From positions 1 through 25,078 of the forward strand of contig CAYHGE010000053.1 of NCBI GenBank assembly GCA_964355945.1: 25,078 nucleotides of DNA, written 5' to 3'. Made by a program: the position numbers and the translations under genes. The notes beneath the pieces were generated by a model. It made no database searches. It was given only the letters and a program-made list of their open reading frames with translations, and had not been told where the DNA came from. Of this stretch, positions 1 to 7,225 are shown piece after piece; position 1 is the first letter of the stretch; the number at the start of each line of letters is the position of its first letter. The stretch is from CAIVAT01 sp964355945 (GTDB lineage Bacteria > Bacteroidota > Bacteroidia > Bacteroidales > FEN-979).

Positions 1-1124
1 ACGGACAGAAGAACTGCACTTAGAATCCATATTAAACCACTGAAAATAATAGGTAGGAGCGGCAGAAAAAACTGAAAAATGGCTATGACCATGAATGTGG
101 CAGATGCAAACGGGTATTTCAGAACATGCTGACGGGTGTTAAGCTGTTCAAGAGAGCCGTCTACCCTGCATTTCTTTCTGAGCATGATCAGATAAAAGTA
201 TCCCCCCACAATAAACAGCAACATGAGGACTAGTTTATCATAATGGTTAAAAATGTAAAAAACCAGGACTAGCGCTGCCTTATCCCAGGAATAACCGATA
301 ATTTGTCCGGCACTGTTGTTTTTGGACGCAGGTTGTTTAAATCTTCCTGACAAATTGAATTCGAATTCTTCATATGTTTTCCGGCGTAATGATTCAATGT
401 CGGAGATGTCTGATTCAAGAATGGCTTTTAACGTATAAATGCGGGTCTCAAGGCGTTGGATGCTGTCGAGGGCCAATCGCAGACCATGGTTTACCGGTTC
501 CAGCTTATTGTCTAAAGCATTGGTTTTCCCGGTATAATCCTTTAATGCCTCAGGGTCGGCAGGAACCTTGTACAGGATGCTGTTCATGGCCAGGGAATCA
601 AGCCTTGACTGAATTTGTCCGAGGGATTTATGGTAGGCAAGAATCTGTGTCACCCGGTGCCTGGTTCTGTTTAAAAGCTCATTGACCAGGATTGCCGTGG
701 TTGTCAGGTTACGGGCAGTAAGTATGCTGTCCGGATGAACGATGACATCTTTAACAGCCATTCCCCTCCAGGTGTACATCATTTTGATCTCTTCCCTGAC
801 TTCATCATAATCAAAGCCCTGACCGATAAAATTCCATGCTGTCTCGATTTCACTTTTCAGAAGAATGAAATTCCTGCCTTGTTTCAAAATTGCCTGGTGT
901 TCATAATAATCGGCTGTGCGTTTCTTCAGCAGGTTTGCCGCAGACTTACCGGCCAGCCAACGGGCAGGATTGTTTATCGAATCCTGTCTCTGCATGGAGT
1001 CGGTTACCACCACCCCGGATGGTATTGCAAATAAGGACTGACAGTAAAGGATCAGGAGTAAAGCAAGTACCAACCTGGCAGGAAAGCTTTTTGCCTTTGA
1101 ACTGAAGAAATTGGCAGGTGACAT
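1..1124 (-). CDS. Probable MscS-type mechanosensitive ion channel, N-terminal part (gene runs off the window)
   Basis: An open frame of 374 codons starts with ATG at 1124 and is still open at base 1, so its stop lies outside the window. The visible protein has a hydrophobic signal-like segment at residues 17-33. A long helical, charged region follows (about 45-265, with repeats such as LDSIQRLETRIYTLKAI). Next come one or two membrane segments at about 283-315 and a hydrophobic pair at about 337-374. This architecture, a large periplasmic helical domain before several membrane helices, is typical of the large MscS/MscK-like channels of Bacteroidota. The pore helix and beta domain that would prove the family lie beyond the window, so the name is an inference. 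The gene begins 32 bp after the stop of the histidine kinase on the same strand, so the two are probably co-transcribed. An unrelated exported membrane protein is possible. Confidence 0.6.
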   Translation of the reverse strand, partial: MSPANFFSSKAKSFPARLVLALLLILYCQSLFAIPSGVVVTDSMQRQDSINNPARWLAGKSAANLLKKRTADYYEHQAILKQGRNFILLKSEIETAWNFIGQGFDYDEVREEIKMMYTWRGMAVKDVIVHPDSILTARNLTTTAILVNELLNRTRHRVTQILAYHKSLGQIQSRLDSLAMNSILYKVPADPEALKDYTGKTNALDNKLEPVNHGLRLALDSIQRLETRIYTLKAILESDISDIESLRRKTYEEFEFNLSGRFKQPASKNNSAGQIIGYSWDKAALVLVFYIFNHYDKLVLMLLFIVGGYFYLIMLRKKCRVDGSLEQLNTRQHVLKYPFASATFMVIAIFQFFLPLLPIIFSGLIWILSAVLLS

Positions 1125-1156
1125 AGCTATTTTTCTTCAATATTACTAAAATATGG

Positions 1157-2275
1157 TCACAAAACAATAAAGAAGGTTGTCCCTTCAACTTCGGATGTGG
1201 TAAAATCAACACGCCCACCAAGGTGCTGTTCACCCAGTATTTTCATGCTGTAGGTACCAATACCGCGTTGCGTTCCTTTGGTTGAGAAGGAACGCATAAA
1301 CACCTGCATCTCTATGTCGCGGGGGATGAAAGTCGGGTTATGGACGGAGAATTGTATCTTTTCATCAATCTCTTTCACAGCCAGGGTCACAGTTTGTCCG
1401 GTTCGGGATGCTTCAAGCGCATTTTTCACCATGTTGTTAAGAACACGGCGCAGCAATACGGGATCGCTTTCAAATGACATTTTTACCGAGTTTTCATCAA
1501 CCACGATGTTCTTTCCCTTTGCCACCGTAAGAAACTGGAGATCGCCGGCCAATTGCTGGATGAAATCGATGGTGTCGATTTTCTGAAGATTTACTGCCAG
1601 CTCATGGTTTTCAGCCTGGGTGATCAACCTTTGCATCTCGATTTCTTCGATAATCTGCTGACTTAAGGATGCCCCCATTTGAATAAAACTCTCCTTCTCT
1701 TCCTCGTCAATCGAACCGAACAATTCAAAAAATCCCTGAAGACCTGCCGCAACATTCATGATATCGTGGAAGAAGATCCTTTCAATGACCGCTTTTCGCT
1801 TACGGTCGGAGATATCGATCAGTGAAAATATGGTGTAATTGACATGGTCATGAACAAAAGGAGTTGCCGTAACTTCAACATCCAGGAAATTTTCAGTGCC
1901 TTCCACAATTCTTCGCACCCGGCATTCCGAGGTGGTTTTAAGCCTGGTTTTCTGACATTGAAGAATCGCATTTACTGCCCCGCAATAACGACAATTTTCC
2001 GAGGTTCCGCAGCCCCCCTCCTCCTGAAAGGCAAACCGGCAATTGATGGCCTCACCAAATCGTTTACCCAGGATCTGCCCGACATTTTCAACCTGCAGCG
2101 TCTTCATCAGTACATCGTTTGTATAAACGATTTGCCGATTTTCATCCAGAATGCAGAAAATGAATGAAAGTGAGCAGAAAATATCATTCAGATAGGTGAT
2201 CTTGTCCAGACTGAGATTGCTGGTTAAAATACTGTCAATCGGACTTCTGGTGGCTGAGGCAAATTTTGTTTCCAT
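1157..2275 (-). CDS. PAS-domain soluble sensor histidine kinase with a cysteine-rich motif
   Basis: This 372-residue protein has no membrane segment and is expected to be cytoplasmic. A PAS domain spans about residues 28-155 and carries a cluster C79, C89, C95, C98 (GGCGTSENCRYCGA), which suggests a metal or Fe-S ligand set. A phospho-acceptor H box follows at H170 (FFHDIMN). The ATPase domain shows an N box (NMVKNALEAS, 281-290) and a G box (STKGTQRGIGTYSMKIL, 331-347). The usual D-box Asp is replaced in VHNPTFIP (311-318). I recall similar PAS/Cys kinases from Bacteroidota and Deltaproteobacteria with this H-box style. The kinase presumably autophosphorylates on H170, but no response regulator lies nearby. 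The ATG at 2275 is supported by a TACCTTTG -7-like element at 2286-2293. The putative mechanosensitive channel gene follows after 32 bp. Confidence 0.9.
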   Translation of the reverse strand: METKFASATRSPIDSILTSNLSLDKITYLNDIFCSLSFIFCILDENRQIVYTNDVLMKTLQVENVGQILGKRFGEAINCRFAFQEEGGCGTSENCRYCGAVNAILQCQKTRLKTTSECRVRRIVEGTENFLDVEVTATPFVHDHVNYTIFSLIDISDRKRKAVIERIFFHDIMNVAAGLQGFFELFGSIDEEEKESFIQMGASLSQQIIEEIEMQRLITQAENHELAVNLQKIDTIDFIQQLAGDLQFLTVAKGKNIVVDENSVKMSFESDPVLLRRVLNNMVKNALEASRTGQTVTLAVKEIDEKIQFSVHNPTFIPRDIEMQVFMRSFSTKGTQRGIGTYSMKILGEQHLGGRVDFTTSEVEGTTFFIVL

Positions 2276-2285
2276 CAGTTAAGAT

Positions 2286-2293
2286 CAAAGGTA
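2286..2293 (-). promoter_or_regulatory. Bacteroidota-type -7 promoter element for the PAS histidine kinase
   Basis: On the minus strand this reads TACCTTTG, a full match to the Bacteroidota primary sigma factor -7 consensus TAnnTTTG, 10 bases upstream of the kinase ATG. No good TTTG -33 element is visible at the usual spacing, so this rests on the -7 box and its position. It would give a very short leader. Confidence 0.45.
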
Positions 2294-2501
2294 AATGTTC
2301 TTTTTTTTGATTGATGCTGCGAACAACAAGCGTTAACCTGCTCAGCATTGGCGACACAAGGGGGTTAAAAGGCTCCTGCACTTCATCAAAGGTATGATAT
2401 TTCTTTTGCGGTAGAAACAAATCTTCTGCCTTGATCAGAAAAAAACATGTAATTGACAAGTTATCGCTAATTTAGTGCACTTTTTTAAAAGTGGATGTTT
2501 G

Positions 2502-4319
2502 ATGGACATTACCGATTACATATCTGAAATTAAAATCCTCCGCCAAAAGTTGGCAGACCTTGAGATTCAGAATGAAGAGCTCCGTCATTTATGGGCTAAG
2601 ACGGAAGTTCTCAATGATAAATACACAGGATTATATGATTTTACGCCAACAGGGTATTTTATGCTATCCCTGGAAGGAAAAATCATTGAACTCAACCTCA
2701 GCGGGGCAAACATGCTGGGGAAGGAACGCGGGTACCTGAAAAACCAGAGGTTCAGTTTTTTTGTCTCCACAGAAACGGTAGCTGCCTTCAACATCTTCCT
2801 GAACTCGGTATTTCAGAGCAAAGTCAAAGAATCGTGTGAAGTGACTCTCACCTGCAGCGGGAAATCGTCCATCTTTGTACATCTCACCGGAATTGCAGCT
2901 GAAAACGGGAAACAATGCTTCATAACGGTGATTGACATCACCGGACGTAAACTGGCAGAATCCCATCGTGACCAGCAATTAATATACACCACTGCCTTAA
3001 ATGAAATTGCAGAGGTGATTATCTCCAATGATAATTCTGATATCATTCTCGAAAGTGCGAACCGGATTCTCGGTGAAACAATGAAACTGGACCGTGCACT
3101 CATCTACGATATTTCATTCAGTAATGGAGTCATCATCGGATTGTGCGAATGGCTTAAAAATGAGCATCCCGACATTGCTACAACAAAAGACAGGTACCCT
3201 GTCGATATGTTTTTAGTGCCTTTTACCGAAATAAAAAACACCAGAAAATATCTTGAAAGCCAATACGATGCAGTTGGTGAATTCTTTTCAAAAGATGATT
3301 CAGGGAGGATACTCCATGAGCAATTTAAAATAAAGAGTTTAATCTGGTATCCCTTTGCCTTCTACGATGGTGGATACTATCTGTTTACAATAAATCAGGT
3401 TCTGACTTCAAGACTATGGAAGCCGGAAGAATTTGATTTCATTGAATCGGTCGCCAAGTTGATAAGCCTGGCTTTGATGAAAATAAAGTTGCTGGACGAT
3501 CGGGAAAAAACGGAGGAGGACCTTCAGGAGATGCTTGCGGAATTGCAGACAAGTCAGAAAATTGCGCATCTCGGCAACTGGAAATTAGACCTTGCTTCAA
3601 ACATTTTCACGGCATCACAGGAGGGTTTAAGAATTTTCGGGTTCCCTCCCGACAGCCATCCCACTTTCCAGGAGGTATCAGGTTGTATCCACAGCGACGA
3701 CATCGCAAGGGTTTCTGAAGTACTCAAATCTGCCTTGATTACGGGAGAACCATACACTGTTGAATTCCGGATCAACAGAAAAAATGACGGGGCCCTCAGG
3801 CATGTGCTTTCAATGGGCAACATTCAGTTTAATTCCGACAGCACCCCAATGGCTGTTTTTGGTATTAACCAGGACATTACTGACCGGAAAATTGCAGAGG
3901 AGTTGTTGCATCAGACCAAGCTCAATTATAAAACCTTTTTTAACAGAATTGATGATTTACTTTTCGTTCTGGATGAAACCGGGAAAATCATTCATACCAA
4001 CCTGGCTGTAACTGAACGCCTCGGGTACAGGGATGACGAACTTTCAGGCCAGTCGGTTCTCATGATCCACCCTCCGGCTTACCGGGAGGAAGCCGCCAGG
4101 ACCGTCCTTGAGATGCTGAACGGTATAACGAACTTCTGCCCATGTCCGGTCATGACAAAAACAGGAACAGAAATTCCGGTTGAAACAAGAATTTCGAAAG
4201 GATTCTGGGATGGGAAACCTGTGTTTTTTGGCATTACCAGGGATATTACCGAGCTCAGAATTGCGGAAAATAAAATAAGGAAGCTGAACGAAACCCTTAT
4301 GCTTTCTTCACGTCAATAG
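2502..4319 (+). CDS. PAS-GAF-PAS-PAS multisensor protein lacking an output domain
   Basis: I chose the ATG at 2502 (605 residues). An in-frame GTG at 2475 would add nine residues. A short coiled coil (about 1-38) precedes PAS1 (about 42-150, ending ITVIDITGRKLAE), a GAF-like domain (about 160-330), PAS2 (about 355-463, GINQDITDRKIAEE) and PAS3 (about 475-585, ending GITRDITELRIAE). A linker helix ENKIRKLNETL follows and the frame stops six residues later. In relatives this linker normally continues into a histidine kinase dimerisation and ATPase region, which is absent here. The protein has no membrane segment. Its last 23 bases overlap the tail of the convergent cold-shock gene, and the last recognisable sensor residue lies at that gene's stop codon. 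It is either a truncated kinase or a free-standing sensor; I favour truncation. The opposite-facing PAS kinase gene is its upstream neighbour. Confidence 0.85.
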   Translation: MDITDYISEIKILRQKLADLEIQNEELRHLWAKTEVLNDKYTGLYDFTPTGYFMLSLEGKIIELNLSGANMLGKERGYLKNQRFSFFVSTETVAAFNIFLNSVFQSKVKESCEVTLTCSGKSSIFVHLTGIAAENGKQCFITVIDITGRKLAESHRDQQLIYTTALNEIAEVIISNDNSDIILESANRILGETMKLDRALIYDISFSNGVIIGLCEWLKNEHPDIATTKDRYPVDMFLVPFTEIKNTRKYLESQYDAVGEFFSKDDSGRILHEQFKIKSLIWYPFAFYDGGYYLFTINQVLTSRLWKPEEFDFIESVAKLISLALMKIKLLDDREKTEEDLQEMLAELQTSQKIAHLGNWKLDLASNIFTASQEGLRIFGFPPDSHPTFQEVSGCIHSDDIARVSEVLKSALITGEPYTVEFRINRKNDGALRHVLSMGNIQFNSDSTPMAVFGINQDITDRKIAEELLHQTKLNYKTFFNRIDDLLFVLDETGKIIHTNLAVTERLGYRDDELSGQSVLMIHPPAYREEAARTVLEMLNGITNFCPCPVMTKTGTEIPVETRISKGFWDGKPVFFGITRDITELRIAENKIRKLNETLMLSSRQ

Positions 4320-4743
4320 CGCTCATGCCTTTAAAGCCGCGCTCGAGTTCAAAGGTGACGAGATCACCCTCTTTAATGTCAAACGTAACGTTATTCACGT
4401 GTACGAAAAATTTCTCCTGGCTGTCGAGTTCCTTGATAAAACCAAAACCTTTTGAATTGTTGAAAAACTCAACCCTGCCTTTACGTATGGCAGGAACCTC
4501 GATCGCTTCCCTCTTTGGAACACCGATTTCGATGCTGTCAACATCGATCTTTTTCCGGTCAGCCGGATTGGGCGGAGTGTCGGTGATGCGCCCGTTTTCA
4601 TCAACATAAGCAATCATGTTCTCGAGACCGCCGCCAGGAGAATTCGCCTTCCGGTCGGCGAGCTTTTGTTGCTTATCCAGTCTCTTTTTTAATCGCTTTT
4701 TTTCCTGGTCTCTTTTGTTATAAGTTTCTTGTGAACTCGCCAT
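4297..4743 (-). CDS. Cold-shock domain protein with basic N-terminal extension
   Basis: This 148-residue protein ends in a cold-shock domain (about 87-148), an OB-fold that binds single-stranded RNA or DNA. RNP1 is visible as KGFGFI (98-103) and RNP2 as FFVHV (112-116). The first 35 residues are rich in Lys, Arg and Gln (RDQEKKRLKKRLDKQQK). A spacer with ENMIAYVDENG follows. This long form with a charged N-terminus is typical of Bacteroidota and is about twice the length of E. coli CspA. It probably acts as an RNA chaperone, through cold-shock-type binding plus the basic tail. The 3' end overlaps the convergent multisensor gene by 23 bases. A TATCTTTG element lies about 60 bases upstream of the ATG. 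The protein looks complete. Confidence 0.93.
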   Translation of the reverse strand: MASSQETYNKRDQEKKRLKKRLDKQQKLADRKANSPGGGLENMIAYVDENGRITDTPPNPADRKKIDVDSIEIGVPKREAIEVPAIRKGRVEFFNNSKGFGFIKELDSQEKFFVHVNNVTFDIKEGDLVTFELERGFKGMSAIDVKKA

Positions 4744-4801
4744 CTATTTATACATGTTTAAATGAAGCCAAAACCGTTCAGGGTGAGCTGTTATGGTTTT
4801 G

Positions 4802-4809
4802 CAAAGATA
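4802..4809 (-). promoter_or_regulatory. -7 promoter element for the cold-shock gene
   Basis: The minus strand reads TATCTTTG, matching TAnnTTTG, 58 bases upstream of the cold-shock ATG. That would leave a leader of about 50 nt, a plausible place for temperature-dependent control. No -33 TTTG is visible at the right spacing. The rest of the 4744-5010 spacer holds one 10-base palindrome (TTGCCGGCAA, 4861-4870) and otherwise AT-rich DNA with no gene. Confidence 0.4.
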
Positions 4810-5010
4810 CAATAATATATCACTGCGTCCGTTTATGCCTGTTTTTTTGAAAGAAACAGCTTGCCGGCAATACCGGTTATGCAAAATATCTATTTACCGG
4901 GTCTTCTCAAAATATTGATTAATTTTACACATCGATCCTGATTCGGGCTACAGTATAGCACATCTTGTATTTACGATTGGTTTTGCCAGGAAATCCTAAA
5001 CATTCAAACC

Positions 5011-6090
5011 ATGCATAAAAGTGATCTTAAATTTGACTTTGACGACATCCTGATCTGTCCGGCAGTGAACAGCAGCATCGACTCCAGGAAAACTGTCAAA
5101 GTACTGGATGAAAATGGCATGCTTCCTTTATTCACTGCTCCGATGGACACCGTTATCGACCTGGAACACCGGAATATTTTCAAAGAGAACCAAATCTATC
5201 CCATGATACCCAGGACTCAGACAAAATCCTTCACTGCAGCCGACTGCAGAGGTGTCGGAGACTGGATTGCCCTGAGCCTGGATCAGTTTGAGAAGCTGTT
5301 TCTTGCTGATAATGCTGAAAACAATCCTGAAGTGGTGCGTATCTGTATTGATATCGCCAACGGACACATGCAACGGCTTAAGAATGCGGTCATCAGGGCC
5401 CGGGAGAAATACAATGACCAGCTGGTCATCATGGTGGGAAATGTTGCGAACCCGCAAACCTTTATTGAGCTGTCCATTGCCGGAGCTGATTATGTAAGGG
5501 TAGGCATTGGCAATGGTTCTGGCTGCAGCACGTCCGTGCACACAGGGATCGGTTATCCGCTGGCTTCCCTGATCCATGACATCCACCGGGAAACGCAAAA
5601 TCATTCCATCCCGTTTGCTAAAATTGTTGCCGACGGAGGTATCAAGAAGTACAGTGACATCATCAAGGTTCTTGCACTTGGTGCTGATTTCGTGATGTGT
5701 GGAGGTATTTTCAACAAAGCGCTCGAATCGGCTGGCAATACCTTCGCGGCGAATAAGAAGTTTGATGGATATACAGTTCCGGGCGACCAGGTTGATCAAT
5801 ACAGCGATGAAGTAAAAACCGCCTTTAAAATGGGATCGCTGTTCTACAAGAAATTCCGCGGCATGAGCACCAAGGAGGTTCAGGCCCACCTAGGCAATGA
5901 ACTGCGCTCCTCGGAGGGAGTTACCAGGATGATCCAGGTTGAATATACCATCTCCGGCTGGGTTGAAAATTTCAAAGACTATCTCTCTTCCGCCATGTCG
6001 TACACCGACAGTAAAGATCTTGAAGGGTTCATTGGCAAGCCTGAATGGAATTTAATTACACAAAACAGTCTGAACAGGTTTAACAAATGA
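5011..6090 (+). CDS. IMP dehydrogenase / GMP reductase family protein, short form without CBS domains
   Basis: This 359-residue TIM-barrel enzyme acts on purine nucleotides. GMP reductase converts GMP to IMP with NADPH, and IMP dehydrogenase makes XMP with NAD. Visible motifs are DFDDILICPA (9-18), TAPMDTV (42-48), the loop GIGNGSGCSTSVHTGIGYP (165-183) with the nucleophilic Cys at 172, the phosphate-binding VADGGIK (206-212), and FRGMSTKEVQ (282-291) with EG at 302-303. No CBS pair is inserted, and the length is near that of GMP reductases (about 345). The FRGMS flap also favours the GuaC side. The catalytic loop differs from the usual GPGSxCTTR by Asn for Pro and Ser for Arg, so I withhold a symbol. 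Its stop overlaps the next start by 4 bp (ATGA), suggesting translational coupling. No TAnnTTTG box was found upstream. Confidence 0.88.
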   Translation: MHKSDLKFDFDDILICPAVNSSIDSRKTVKVLDENGMLPLFTAPMDTVIDLEHRNIFKENQIYPMIPRTQTKSFTAADCRGVGDWIALSLDQFEKLFLADNAENNPEVVRICIDIANGHMQRLKNAVIRAREKYNDQLVIMVGNVANPQTFIELSIAGADYVRVGIGNGSGCSTSVHTGIGYPLASLIHDIHRETQNHSIPFAKIVADGGIKKYSDIIKVLALGADFVMCGGIFNKALESAGNTFAANKKFDGYTVPGDQVDQYSDEVKTAFKMGSLFYKKFRGMSTKEVQAHLGNELRSSEGVTRMIQVEYTISGWVENFKDYLSSAMSYTDSKDLEGFIGKPEWNLITQNSLNRFNK

Positions 6091-6710
6091 AATCGAACAT
6101 CGTCGTATTCGGAGCCAGCGGGAAAACCGGCATCCTGATTGTTTACCAGGCACTCAACCAGGGTTATCAGGTCACAGCTTTTGCACGCCAACCGTCAAAA
6201 GTAACCATTGAGCACAAAAATCTGCGGATCATTCAGGGGGATGTGCTGGATTATAACAAAGTCATAACAGCTGTCCAGGGTCAGGATGTTGTGCTTTGCG
6301 CTCTGGGAAATGATAAAAACAAACCAAATACAATCCTTTCAGAAGGAACACGAAACATTTTAAAAGCAATGGAATCAACGGGAGTGAAACGGTTTATCTG
6401 CATGTCCTCAGCCGGAATTCTCGGAAATGACGGGGGATTCTGGTTCGGGAAAATTATCATGCCACTCTTTCTGAACCATGTATTTGACGATAAGAAACGA
6501 CAGGTTAAGGTAATTGGGGAGAGCAATGCAGACTGGGTCATCATCCGGCCTGTTGGACTTACCGATGCTCCGAAAACCAACACCTACAAGGTAAACCCGG
6601 GAATTCCGACATCCAAATCCATTCCCCGGGCCGATGTGGCCGATTTCATGCTGAAACTGCTGACGGATAAGAGATACGACGGGCAGATGCCGGCAATATC
6701 CAGCTATTAA
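6087..6710 (+). CDS. NAD(P)-binding atypical SDR / NmrA-like protein
   Basis: This 207-residue Rossmann protein has the dinucleotide-binding motif GASGKTG (9-15) right after the first strand (NIVVFGA). A basic ARQPSK (33-38) ends the second strand, which suits NADP(H). It has DVVLCALG (67-74), MSSAG (106-110) and the late DWVIIRPVGLTD (149-160). This pattern fits the atypical short-chain dehydrogenases of the NAD(P)H-binding/NmrA group, which includes flavin or biliverdin reductase-like enzymes and redox sensors. There is no classical YxxxK pair, so the substrate cannot be named. It overlaps the purine enzyme gene by 4 bp and is very probably translated from the same mRNA. That is a physical link only; a functional link is not established. 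Confidence 0.88.
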   Translation: MKSNIVVFGASGKTGILIVYQALNQGYQVTAFARQPSKVTIEHKNLRIIQGDVLDYNKVITAVQGQDVVLCALGNDKNKPNTILSEGTRNILKAMESTGVKRFICMSSAGILGNDGGFWFGKIIMPLFLNHVFDDKKRQVKVIGESNADWVIIRPVGLTDAPKTNTYKVNPGIPTSKSIPRADVADFMLKLLTDKRYDGQMPAISSY

Positions 6711-6782
6711 ATTCAGGACTACCAAAGTCAGGTGAATTGCTGATTTTATTTGTTTACAAAAAGCTTTCGCGGGTTGTGCTGC

Positions 6783-6813
6783 TTGACAACCCAATGATAA
6801 TATTGTATCTTGC
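6783..6813 (+). promoter_or_regulatory. Candidate promoter for the two membrane-protein genes
   Basis: TTGACA (6783-6788) and TATCTT (6806-6811) are separated by 17 bases, 22 bases before the ATG at 6833. In Bacteroidota terms the second box, TATCTTGC, is a near match to TAnnTTTG. The position argues that the upstream in-frame codons from 6737 are not translated. The preceding 72 bases (6711-6782) show nothing else. Confidence 0.5.
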
Positions 6814-6832
6814 ACCGCAAATTCATCGTTCC

Positions 6833-7222
6833 ATGAAAACAAGCATCAGTATTCTCCACTGGCTCCCCCGGATCATCTGCGTTCTGGCCATTTTATTTGT
6901 AAGTATGTTTGCCCTTGATTCTTTTGAACCGGGGATGCCGCTCTGGCAGCAAATTGGTGGTTTTTTCATGCATCTGATCCCTTCCTTTATCCTGATCCTT
7001 TTTCTGATCATCGCCTGGAAATGGGAATTAATCGGAGGGATCATGTTCGTGATCATCGGCCTTGGATTATTGCCATTCATTTACATGATGAACTACCAGA
7101 TGAATCATTCTGTCTGGATGAGCATCAGCGTTGTACTCCTCATCAATTTACCTTTTGTGGTGGTGGGAATCCTTTTTATTCTCAGTCATTTTATTAAAAA
7201 CAAAAATTCAAAAAAAACATAA
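6833..7222 (+). CDS. Small four-helix integral membrane protein of unknown function
   Basis: The frame opens at 6737, but I chose the ATG at 6833 because a promoter-like pair lies at 6783-6813 and the protein then begins like related small membrane proteins (MKTSISILHWLPRIICVLAI). The 129-residue product has four hydrophobic segments at about 10-30, 42-62, 66-86 and 97-119, with a conserved-looking IIAWKWELIGGIMF between helices 2 and 3. It ends in a basic tail (KNKNSKKT). I have seen this pattern in uncharacterised membrane proteins of Bacteroidota and other phyla, but cannot give it a function. The next gene starts 3 bases after its stop, so the two are almost certainly one transcription unit. 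Confidence 0.75.
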   Translation: MKTSISILHWLPRIICVLAILFVSMFALDSFEPGMPLWQQIGGFFMHLIPSFILILFLIIAWKWELIGGIMFVIIGLGLLPFIYMMNYQMNHSVWMSISVVLLINLPFVVVGILFILSHFIKNKNSKKT

Positions 7223-7225
7223 GAT

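Noticed and set aside
2235..2459. A 74-codon minus-strand frame in the spacer between the kinase and multisensor genes
   Set aside because: It overlaps the kinase start, has no domain-like composition, and the spacer is better explained as a divergent promoter region.
4861..4870. Palindrome TTGCCGGCAA between the cold-shock and purine genes as an operator
   Set aside because: It is a single short palindrome with no second copy or known regulator nearby, too little to call a site.
5128..5889. A 253-codon open frame on the minus strand inside the purine enzyme gene
   Set aside because: It is fully antisense to a well-conserved enzyme gene with catalytic motifs and has no recognisable domain or signal.
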